64,000 nucleotides of DNA from Morinoia aosen (taxonomy: Eukaryota; Arthropoda; Malacostraca; Amphipoda; Talitridae), in the NCBI GenBank assembly GCA_030386875.1, contig CM059562.1, positions 20,761,360-20,825,359 of the forward strand, written 5' to 3'. The first letter of the stretch is position 1, and each line of letters starts with the position of its first letter. The notes below the pieces were generated by a model, which saw nothing but the letters and a program-made list of their open reading frames with translations, was not told where the DNA came from and did not search any database. The position numbers were made by a program, and so were the translations under genes. Positions 1 to 8,858 of the stretch are shown piece by piece.

Positions 1-167
1 GATAAGTTTAGGTAAGCTATTTTAAGTTGATTTATATTATTTTAGGCGAGTTACCTATCCTAAACTCACCCATCGTTACGTCAATACCGTATTACAGCAC
101 ATTTACGTGTCCGTTCCTTCACTTTTCTATACAACGTCCTTATAACTTCAAAATTATATAATTCAAA

Positions 168-287
168 AATAACGCATCAGCGAGCAAAATATCATTCATG
201 TAAAACGTTTTTAAATGTGTTCCTTCACTGATTCTTTGGAACGGAATTTTTAATTTTCGTGAACGGGTTGAATTTAATATTGACCTT
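168..287. repeat. Direct repeat pairing with 4259-4381
   Basis: About 120 bp that recurs in the same orientation at 4259-4381; both share the run GTAAAACGTTTTTAAATGTG and similar flanks. The two copies bracket the foldback/hAT stack between them. Many substitutions separate them, so they are old. They could be ends of one larger element or two independent copies of one repeat. The remaining bases of 1-384 show no gene. Confidence 0.6.
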
Positions 288-1508
288 TTAAAGTACCCAA
301 GTATATCCTAACGGCTCAAGGGCGCAACGCAACTGCTAAGGAAGACAAAAATTTCAAAGTTGAAGGTATTTTTAAAGGAAAGAACAGTAATCGATTTCCC
401 ACTTTTTGGTGCCTAAACATAATTAATTTAATAAAAATAAACAAGTTTTCTTCCATGCACTATCCGTCTGAAATGATTTTATTACGAGTTATAGTGGTAG
501 GTTTAGTTTTGTCTTTGATGACGAATGCGCTCGAATGAACAGCTATTCATGGATTTTCAAATTTTTGTTGCTTGAATCATGGCTATAACATCAAAATGAA
601 CCACTTTTCTTCTATACACTTTTTTTGTCAAACGAGTATTTAACGAGGTATAGCCAGGGATGGAAAAAACCCTGGGTTTTTAAAAATAACCCAACCCACT
701 TGGGTTTTTTTGGGTTAAATTGTTTTTTTTTGGGTTTTATTGGTTTTTTTGGGCTTTATTGGGTTTTTTGTAATACCTTTTTTTGTTTAAAAGAGTTATT
801 CATATAGGTCCAGTTGCCTCTCTTCCAGATTTATATACACTTATTGAGTAAATATTGTTATTTGATTACTTTATTTCCAACATTATATTACATCATTATA
901 TGAATTATTACATTCTATGAACAATATATGAATTAAGTTTGTCCATCACAATTACCACTTACCAATTACCATATGCATAGGGACATAGCTGTGCAGTCTG
1001 TAAAGATATAAGATGTGCAAAGAGAATCGCTATGCTTGTCAATTCATAGTAAGTTGTTTTAGCAGAAGACAGACGCAAGTCATGTGAGAGGGAAGCACCA
1101 TGCAGATCATTAGTAACCACCACAAGCAACTTGAAGCAAGACAGCTGCACATCACTCAACAGTCATGCTGTTAACAACTTAACATGTGTATTGTGTGAGC
1201 TGGAGGGCTTAGCAGTGCAAGCCAAGTCAGTCAACCACACTGTTACATGTTACAACATGTAGTGACATGCCAAAATTTTTTCTTTAAATTTGTCAAAAAA
1301 ATCACTTTTTGCAGTACAGGATAGCAACAAATACTCAAACGATTAGAAATAAATGCTCTAACAGATTCCATCGTCAAATTTGTTCCAGTGCAGCTTGAAT
1401 GCTCACCATAGGCCAGTCGTTTATTTACTTTCTTACCCCATGATGGCTGCGGTCGTGTCTTGCCCCATCTGACTATAATTGTTAGACTTATTTCCGGCAA
1501 AGCTCTCA

Positions 1509-1937
1509 AAGGAGACAGATATTGAAGAGTGGTTGGCTGAGTACAATCCGGAGTTGATCGGTACGATTTATTTGTATAAATTGAAGGACTCCAACATCTT
1601 CCCAAAACACATGTTCAACATGAATATCACTAAGACAACGACTCCTCATTGATGGTGAGATATTTAAGACATGAAACAGCAGAAAATGCAGATTCTTGAA
1701 AAAACACTGGCAGAGGGTTTCTGCAAGTTTATAAGCAATCTTCATTCCTGCTTCGCAAGTTCAGGATTCGTTGAGAGAATTTTCTAAACATTTGGAATTG
1801 TGTGGAATAAATTGAGAAATAGATTAGGATCGGAACGCGCACAGAAATTGGTCTCATTATATCGCCACCTCACAAATGATCATGATGTGGAGGACAACGA
1901 TAAAATGGCAGTGGATGTAGAAAGAGGAATAAAGTAG
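1509..1937 (+). pseudogene. hAT transposase C-terminal remnant (outer copy)
   Basis: Reading on the plus strand gives a recognisable hAT C-terminal dimerisation region: SSGFVERIF, a TAA stop at 1785-1787, then TFGIVWNKLRNRLG and a Lys-Leu-Val-Ser-Leu-Tyr-Arg stretch, ending at a TAG at 1935-1937. In active hAT proteins this C-terminal segment packs two transposase subunits together; that is family knowledge. Upstream is a stretch with an acidic Glu-Glu-Trp-Leu-Ala-Glu motif that fits the region before it, and another stop. The N-terminal BED finger and the catalytic core are absent, so no active transposase can come from this copy. Confidence 0.6.
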
Positions 1938-1964
1938 TACTGTAGTAGCGGTCTAGTATAAAAG

Positions 1965-3616
1965 CAGGGTTGGCACATAAAAAACCCACCCAAAAAAGCT
2001 CAAAAAAAACACATTGAAAACCCACTAAATAGTATTTTTTTTGGGCATTTTTGGGTTTTATTGGTGCTATTTGCATTTCACTTGTTTTAAAGCTTATAGA
2101 ATCAAAATGAGCTAAATATTTTTGTCAAAAATTTGTACAAGGCATTTGCATGACAACGACAATAAATATTGAAAAAAACACTATAAAAATAAAATAAGAA
2201 AAACCCTAATCACAAAAAAAACTCGAGGGGCTAGTATATTTCCATGAGTTCCATTTCTAAAGTAAAAAACAAAAACTAAGAAACAAATGCAGTTTGACTA
2301 TTTGAGAGTAAAGAGACTTCTGAATTCTTCCTCTATTTTCTAGACTAGACCGCTAATACAGTACTACTTTATTTCTCTTTCTACATCCACTGCCATTTTA
2401 TCATTGTCATCCACATCATGATCATTTGTGAGGTGGCGATATAATGAGACCAATTTCTGTGCGCGTTCCGATCCTAATCTATTTCTCAATTTATTCCACA
2501 CAATTCCAAATGTTTAGAAAATTCTCTCAACGAATCCTGAACTTGCGAAGCGAGAATGAAGATTTCTTATAAACTTGCAGAAACCCTCTGCCAGTGTTTT
2601 TTCAAGAATCTGCATTTTCTGCTGTTTCATGTCTTGAATATCACACCATCAACGAGGAGTCGTTGTCGTAGTGATATTCATGTTGAACATGTGTTTTGGG
2701 AAGATGTTGGAGTCCTTCAATTTATAGAAATAAATCGCACCGATCAACTCCAGATTGTACTCAGCCAACCACTCTTCAATATCTGTCTCCTTTGAGAGCT
2801 TTGCCGGAAACAAGTCTAACAATTATAGTCAGATGGGGCAAGACACGACCGCAGCCATCATGGGGTAAAAAAGTAAATAAACGATTGGCCTATAGTGAGC
2901 ATTCAAGCTGCACTGGAACAAATTTGACCATGGAATCTGTTAAAGCATTCATTTCTAATCGTTTTAGTGTTAGTTGCTATCCTGAACTGCAAAAAGTGAT
3001 TTTATTGACAAATTTTTGTACATGTTGTAACATGTAACAGTGTGGTTGACTGACTTGGCTTGCACTGCTAAGCCCTCCAGCTCACACAATACACATGTTA
3101 AGTTGTTAACAGCATGACTGTTAAGTGATGTGCAGCTGTCTTGCTTCAAGTTGCTTGTGGTGGTTACTTATCTGCATGGTGCTTCCCTCTCACATGACTT
3201 GCGTCTGCCTTCTGCTAAAACAACTTACTATGAATTGATAAGCATAGCGATTCTCTTTGCACATCTTATATCTTTACAGACTGCACAGCTATGTCCCTAT
3301 GCATATGGTAATTGGTAAGTGGTAATTGTGATGGACAAACTTAATTCATATATTGTTCATAGAATGTAATAATTCATATAATGATGTAATATGATGTTGG
3401 AAATAAAGTAATCAAATAATATTTACTCAATAAGTGTATATATATCTGGAAAAGAGGCAACTAGAGCCATGTGAATAACTCTTTTAAACAAAAAAAGGTA
3501 TTACCAAAAATCAATAAAGCCCAAAAAAAACTATAAAACCCAAAAAACCCAATTTAACCCAAAAAACCCGCGTGGGTTGAGTGTTTTTAAAAAACCTAGG
3601 GTTTTTTCCATCCCTG
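1965..3616 (-). mobile_element. Non-autonomous hAT element (inner, inverted copy)
   Basis: A complete 1652-bp copy of the same hAT family in reverse orientation, inserted in the outer copy. Its right end reads CAGGGTTGGCAC on the plus strand at 1965, and its left end CCATCCCTG finishes at 3616. The host duplication is TATAAAAG before 1965 and TCTAGAAG at 3617-3624, a 6/8 match. The uninterrupted sequence seen in the inner copy itself (GTCTAGTCTAGAAAA) supports TCTAGAAG as the original target. The two copies form a palindrome of roughly 1.3 kb per arm. Confidence 0.8.
2364..2800 (-). pseudogene. hAT transposase C-terminal remnant (inner copy)
   Basis: Mirror of the remnant at 1509-1937, on the minus strand of the inner copy. 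It has the same dimerisation motif and the same in-frame TAA at the same codon (2514-2516 on the plus strand). Sharing this stop means the family was already broken there before both insertions. The protein is otherwise close to the outer copy with a few substitutions. Confidence 0.55.
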
Positions 3617-4236
3617 TCTAGAAGACAGGAAGAATTCAGAAGTCTCTTTACTCTCAAATAGTCAAACTGCATTTGTTTCTTAGTTTTTGTTTTTACTTTG
3701 GAAATGGAACTCATAGAAATATACTAGCCCCTCAAGTTTTTTTTTTTGTGATTAGGGTTTTTCTTATTTTATTTTTATAGTGGTATTTTTTTTCAATATT
3801 TATTGTCATAGCCATGCAAATGCCTTGAACAAATTTTTGACAATATAAATATTTACCTCATTTTGATTCTATGAGCTTGAAAACAAGTGAAATTCAAATA
3901 GCACCAATAAAACCCAAAAAAGCCCAAAAAAACCCACTATTTAGTGGGTTTTTTAATGTGGGTTTTTTTGGGTGGGTTATTTATGTGCCAACCCTGGGTA
4001 TAGCAGTAGGTTTGGTTTCGTCTTTGATGACAAACGCGCTGGAAGCGCAACTCAATTGCAGTGTTGCCCTCCGACGCGCTCCTTGAATTACTTGCAGCTT
4101 CAAACACTAGAATTGCCGCTATAACTAATAAAATACTCATTTCAGACGGAAAGTGCTAAGAAGAAAACTTTTTTATTTCAATCTTATTAACTATGTTTAG
4201 GCATTGACATTAATTTACAAAATCAATTACTGTTCT

Positions 4237-5640
4237 TTCCTTCAGATCTACCAAGTTGAATAACTCAAAAACAATGCATCAGCAAGCAGAATGTCATTTC
4301 TGTAAAACGTTTTTAAATGTGTTCCCTTAGTGATTCTTTGAAACGAAATTATTAATTTCCGTGAGCGCATTAAACTGCATATAACACAAAAAGCTAACTT
4401 TGGTTTTTAAAATAACTTACAATAAGGATCCTTAGTTGATATACATGAAACTTGAACATATCATGAGTATTGTAATACCCATGTCACTAGTCAAAACAAA
4501 TGATTGAGGGCAGTGCTAGATCTAGGTTTGATAATATATACAATTAGAAAAAAGATATGTCAGTGACAATTCACTGTTGAAACCACTCCTTCTAAAACAT
4601 ACTTACATTGAAATATAAGCTCAGGGCTTGTAGTATAAAGAATTATTATTGAAAGTAAAAGGGGTGGATTAAAATAATTCTGCACCTAAGGCAAAGAGGT
4701 TGACATTCAGAACAATATTTTCACTCCAACATAGCAACTGGTATGCAAATCAAGGGACTCTGACAAAATAAATTTGGTAAATGGGTAGTGTTGGTCAGTA
4801 ATCAATTTTCCACTTTTTGGTGTCTATTCGTAGTTAATTAGATCAAAATAAACAAGTTTTCTTCCGTGCACTTTCCGCCAGAAATGAATATTTTACAAGT
4901 TATAGCGGTAAATTAGTTACCGCAACTCCAGTGTTTGATTCAGAAAGAAATTCATCAATCCCGTGGTGTGGCAACACTGCAATGAAGGCTCGATTTCAGC
5001 CCGATCGTTATCAAAGACGAGACCAAACCTACCGCTATACCTAGATATACTCATTGTACAAACAAGTGTATATAAGAAAAATTGGTTATTTTGATGTTAT
5101 TAGGTACCATGATTCAAGTAACAAAACTTCAAAAATCAATGAGTAGCTGTTTATTAGAGCGCATTCGTCATCAAAGACAAAACTAAACCTACCGCCATTA
5201 CTCGTTAAATACTCATTTCCAACGGAAAGTGCATAGGAGAGAAATTGTTCATTTAGATCTTATTGCCTATTTCTAGGTACCGAAAAGTGGGAATTCAATT
5301 ACTGACCAACGCTACACATTTACCATAAATTTTATTAGGCAATGAATTTATATTTTTATGCTAATAATTGTGGCATAAAAGAGTCTACCCAAGTCAGACA
5401 CATGATAGGAATATGCATGGATTTGAAAATAGATTACTGGAGATGCACTAAAAAGAACAGCACTAATCTATATATAAGAAGTATCCAAGCCAATGCATAT
5501 TTCTATTCTTTTTCCCCAAAAGAAAACCTATCTATCCTTGAGCTCAGAGCCTTTCATCATTTTCATGCTTCCCCGGGCGCATTAGCTTACCAACATCTGT
5601 ATCCCATGAAAGAATCTAACCTATTATTACTCATCAGGTA
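4237..5640. repeat. Decayed repeat shared with 33.5-34.8 kb
   Basis: Two blocks have counterparts further along. The block near 4460-4560 (GTATTGTAATACCCATGTCA, then ATGATTGAGGGCA) matches 33520-33610. The block near 5370-5410 (AGTCTACC then CAGACACATGA) matches 34700-34730. The foldback copy at 4768-5340 interrupts it. No open frame looks coding. The first 145 bases are the direct-repeat partner of 168-287. Confidence 0.5.
4768..5340. mobile_element. Foldback MITE copy 2
   Basis: About 570 bp with long inverted arms. The left arm runs GGTAAATGGGTAGTGTTGG, then CAGTAATCAATTTTCCAC; the right arm ends GTGGGAATTCAATTACTG, then ACCAACGCTACACATTTACC. The arms are around 150 bp and diverged. The interior carries the same TACCGC/GCGGTA blocks as the copies near 381-4236 and 51.2 kb. 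No coding. Confidence 0.65.
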
Positions 5641-6099
5641 ATTAATAGAGACATGAATGTGATCTAAATTCCTGTTGAAACTTCAAGTGCAAACGGACTA
5701 TTTACTATGGGCACAAAAACCTTACACATTTCTTCCAACCAAATATTAATACCAACAAACAGACTAAAAATATTAAACTCGCCATTAACAAAAACAACGT
5801 AAATTGTAATAGACAATATCCAATATTCTGGAAACTTGAAATAGAGGGCCTACGCAATTTTCTTGTTGAACTTGAATTGAGGGCCAACAGCATCAGGGCC
5901 TTTGTAACAGCCTACAATTCCCTCCACAATTTTCCCACAAAGAGTTCAGCACCTGGTACCAGACTTGTCCACTAAACTACTCAGGTCTCAGGATCTACCA
6001 ATCTTTGTCACAAGCTGCCATTGGACGGCATCACTGGGATAACCAGTGTGTCAAAACACCATCTCCAGGCATATTGGGTCATTACAGCCCACTCTACCT
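5641..6099. other. No feature recognised
   Basis: AT-rich, then moderately pyrimidine-rich sequence. It may be the 3' untranslated part of the LINE remnant next to it, but I see no motif that proves this. Confidence 0.3.
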
Positions 6100-6665
6100 G
6101 ACAGGCTCATTCCAGTCACTATCTCTTACTCCAGGGCCCAGGCATGCAAAAGAAACATTTTCATAGCTTCAATGATACTCATATTATACTCCTGATCCAA
6201 TCCAGCAAGACAGCTCATACCGCAATCATCTTCAGCACATCTGGCATATCACCCTTCCTCTCCATACTGCTCAAACACCACCATCATGAAACTCTCTCTC
6301 TTGCTCATACTTACTACATTCCAGCACAAAATGCTCAATTGTTTCCTCCACTCCACTATTACACTGCCGACATAATCTGTTATTATTCTAATTCCACCTC
6401 CATGTACGTCTGTTCACACTCAATGACTTACATCTCCCAGCAAACAAGAGTTGACTTCCAAAACTACCATCATAGAACATCTCAAACTTAGGTGCTTCCT
6501 TTTTCATATTATAATCATATACCAGTTAAGTGTTGGCTTCCGCATCATGCTAAGCTTCCACACATTCAATCCATACTCTTTTGTTTGCCTCTCAATCTCT
6601 TTTTTCCACTTCTTGCAGTCCCACTCATGCCCTAAACCTCCAACATTTATTTAACTCCAGTCATC
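6100..6665 (-). pseudogene. LINE ORF2 C-terminal remnant
   Basis: The minus strand gives pieces of the C-terminal tail of a non-LTR retrotransposon protein in shifting frames: a Lys-rich WKKEIERQTKEYGLNVWKL piece, then KFEMFYDGSFGSQLLFAGR, then a cysteine-histidine cluster LCRQC..VEETIEHFVLEC. The Cys-x2-Cys-(x)-His-x4-Cys cluster followed by Tyr/Glu/Arg residues is the usual end of several LINE families. Stops and at least one frame shift break it. It belongs to a different family from the LINE at 17-23 kb. The catalytic domains are missing, as expected for a 5'-truncated copy. Confidence 0.65.
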
Positions 6666-6922
6666 CACTGATCCACAGGTCAAGAATCAAGATTCAAGGA
6701 TCAGAATATCAGGGCCTTAGACCTAAACTATGGAAACGTAAAATGCCAGTATCTCATATAGGTATTGTATCTTTTATGTAAAAACCCTTTATCATACTCT
6801 TATAAAGAAAAGCATATTAAAACGAAATTCCAAGAGAGAATCATACCGAATAATGCCCTTGATTCGTTTATTTATTTGTTTGGTGTTCGCTTTTTCCGTC
6901 CCTTTGTGACGCTCATAAAGAT
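6666..6922. other. No feature recognised
   Basis: Short AT-rich stretch between the LINE remnant and the (GAAT)n tail of the SINE. Confidence 0.3.
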
Positions 6923-7132
6923 GCTGAATGAATGAATGAATGAATGAAGGCATCTACGGATGCTTTATTTCCAATCAAGCCTGATACATATCACCTTGTA
7001 CATTGGATTTTCAAATGCCTTATAACTAACGCCAGGACGCCATGACGCTTTAACCCGGTCGAGACCGGTACCCATTTCAGACACCTGGGTAGAGTGGGGT
7101 ATTGTGCTTGGAATTTTTCTGCTATACCCAAC

Positions 7133-7462
7133 TGTGGTGTTGAAGTGTTTGCCGCCGCAAGAGGGCGCTGCAGCGATGTGCGCTCTACCGCCAAGACTTT
7201 GGGATCTTGCCGCCGCTGCCGGTAGGCGGCGGCTGGAATGCTGGATGGCGGCAGTGTATTTCGGGCAGTCGTGGACTGCAGACGCGTGTGTTTTCGTTCT
7301 TCGTTCGTTTTTGTCTTCGCCGCGGTTCGTTCCTTGTGCAAGGCCGGCAAGTGCCTTGCTTTCGTTCCTCTGGGACAATTGAGGAAGGTCAAACAGATGC
7401 GGCAGCTGGTTGGCGGTTGCTGTCGGTGTCGGAACCGGGCAACGTTACAAGGTAAGGCCACA
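7133..7462 (+). repeat. 5' LTR
   Basis: 330 bp, TGTGGTGTTGAAG...AAGGCCACA, with TGTGG/CCACA inverted ends. It differs from the 3' LTR by four substitutions and an 8-bp indel near 7224-7231 (GGAATGCT). No clear tRNA primer site follows: the nearest TGG is about 15 bases inside. Confidence 0.9.
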
Positions 7463-7508
7463 AGCTATCTAGGCTTTTGGCGGTGGTAGCCATCTTGTTG
7501 GTAGCGAG

Positions 7509-8498
7509 ATGGCGGCGGCTGGAAAAGCTGCGTCAGCTGAGGTAGCTGACGCAGCTGAGAAGGCTGCGGCAGCCGGAGCTGGCGATGCGGGATCGCCAGT
7601 GCCACCGGCGGGGAGCACGTCTGGAGTGCTTGTGGATGTTAGCCTGTTGGTTAACATCCTGACTCAGTCGCGTGGTCCGATCCTCGACCGGTTGTCTAGG
7701 CAGCTGCCTAAGTTGACTGGCGATGGATCGGTCGACGCGCTGGAGTGGCTGGAGAACCTGGAGAGGCTCTGCCAGCTGGAGCGCGTAGCCCCGACCGACG
7801 TCACCGGGTTCATGCTCGACGGCAATGCCGCTCGGGTGTTTCGCTCTATGACTGTCGGTGATGCTGCTCAGTGGTCGGTAGTTCGGTCTACGCTGGTCTT
7901 GCAATTTGCGTTGCCTATGCAGGAGGCGTATAGGCGGTTCACCGACCGTCGGCTTGCAGCCGAGGAGTCGGTGGACGTGTACCTGGATGACTTGGCGCGT
8001 CTGGGTGGGAGAGTGGGGTCGACTAAGAAGGATTTGATTTTTAGGGTCAAGTTCTACTAGGGTCTACCCACTACTCTGTATACTTGGGCAGTTTCGCGTG
8101 AGGACGCGTATACTGCGCCGTTCGATGCTGTGGTGTCGAAAGTGCGGGAAAGAATGGCCGCACAGAGGGCTGTAGCCGGGCGAGGCCAGGAGGCCAGGCT
8201 CGGGGCAGACCTTGCTGCTTCGGGGAAGCAGGGCAGTGGTGGCAAGGGTGCTTGCTACCGCTGTGGCGGTGCACATCGCGTGCGGGTTTGCCCGCAGAAG
8301 CAAGGCGCTGCGGCGCCTGCTGGTAGGGGGGCCGTGAAGGCTCCCGCAAAAAGGAAGTTCGCATGCTTTGCGTGTGGAGAGGTCGGGCATTTTGCTTGCA
8401 ACTGTCCGGCGGTAGGTAGGCCTACGGTTGGTGGGTCGGGTTTCTCTGCGGAGGACGCCAGTCGGGGCGACGCGTCCTCCTCAATAGAAACCGTGTAA
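7509..8498 (+). pseudogene. gag: Gag with one in-frame stop
   Basis: The ATG at 7509 opens an Ala-rich N-terminus, then a retroviral-type Gag core (WLENLERLCQLE, then VDVYLDDLARLGG), then two zinc knuckles in the same frame: CYRCGGAHRVRVC (Cys-x2-Cys-x3-His-x4-Cys, one residue short of the usual spacing) and CFACGEVGHFACNC (canonical spacing). Gag binds the element RNA and builds the particle. A TAG at 8058-8060 interrupts the frame exactly where related Gags continue, and the reading resumes with a Gly-Leu-Pro motif. It is most simply a point mutation; readthrough is possible but unsupported. The frame ends with TAA at 8496-8498. Confidence 0.8.
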
Positions 8499-8858
8499 GC
8501 CGAGCTTACCGGAGGTCTCCTCTCCCCGAGGGAGGTGACGGCGCCCCCTCGGAGAGAGGGACCTTGAGCGGCACGAGTGTGTCGCTGGGGCGGGGCGATC
8601 TAGAATCGCTCGGAGCGACTGGCGTTACGACGGGGCGTCGGTTGCCAGTCGTTCGTGCCATCTTGAATGGGCATTGTTCTTGGTGTCTGGTAGACTCCGG
8701 GAGCGAGCGGACGGTGGTTTGTCCGCGGGTGGTGGTGGGCCAACGCCCCCGGCCGGGGCGGCCGCTGCTAACGGCGGACGGCAGAACTTCCCATGTGGGG
8801 AAGCACTGTCGTGTGGTAGTCGGGTTGCAGGGGCATTGCTTTGGTGTCACTGGCTTGT
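8499..8858 (+). pseudogene. pol: Aspartic protease domain of pol
   Basis: Frame differs from gag and is open from just after the gag stop. The catalytic motif is LVDSGSERTVV near 8688-8720, the retropepsin Asp-Ser-Gly signature, and the C-terminal Leu-Gly-Ser-Asp motif follows in another frame near 8900. The reading shifts frame at about 8853-8862: Val-Thr-Gly in this frame continues as Leu-Val-Met-Pro-Glu-Leu in the next. Retropepsin cuts the Gag-Pol precursor. The change from gag to this frame may be programmed; the second change, inside the folded domain, is more likely an indel. Confidence 0.7.

Larger units (their letters stand above)
655..3996 (+). mobile_element. Non-autonomous hAT element (outer copy)
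   Basis: The left end begins CAGGGATGG and the right end finishes CCAACCCTG. An exact 8-bp duplication, GGTATAGC, lies at 647-654 and 3997-4004, which is the hAT signature. Subterminal DNA is full of GGGTTTT/AAAACCC motifs. The element's own sequence is 655-1964 plus 3625-3996, about 1.68 kb; the rest is a second copy of the same family inserted in reverse at 1965-3616. It carries only the 3' part of a transposase reading frame with stops, so it must have been moved by a transposase made elsewhere. Confidence 0.85.
381..4236. mobile_element. Foldback MITE copy 1, split by a hAT element
   Basis: Ends are inverted: GGAAAGAACAGTAATCGATT near 381 matches the reverse complement of the bases ending near 4236. 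The long arms carry recognisable stretches such as AACAAGTTTTCTTCCATGCA and TATAGCGGTAGGTTT, also seen at 4768-5340 and 51175-51652. The element's own sequence is 381-654 plus 3997-4236; the bases between are the hAT insertion, which duplicated GGTATAGC. No coding capacity is visible. Superfamily not assigned. Confidence 0.6.

Noticed and set aside
1243..3037. Conserved 113-120-codon frames at 1243-1605 (minus) and 2696-3037 (plus)
   Set aside because: They are the same sequence in two copies of one transposon and lie opposite to the recognisable transposase reading.
7104..7489. Open frames in the 5' LTR of the first LTR element, repeated at 14019-14331
   Set aside because: They recur only because the LTR recurs; non-coding.
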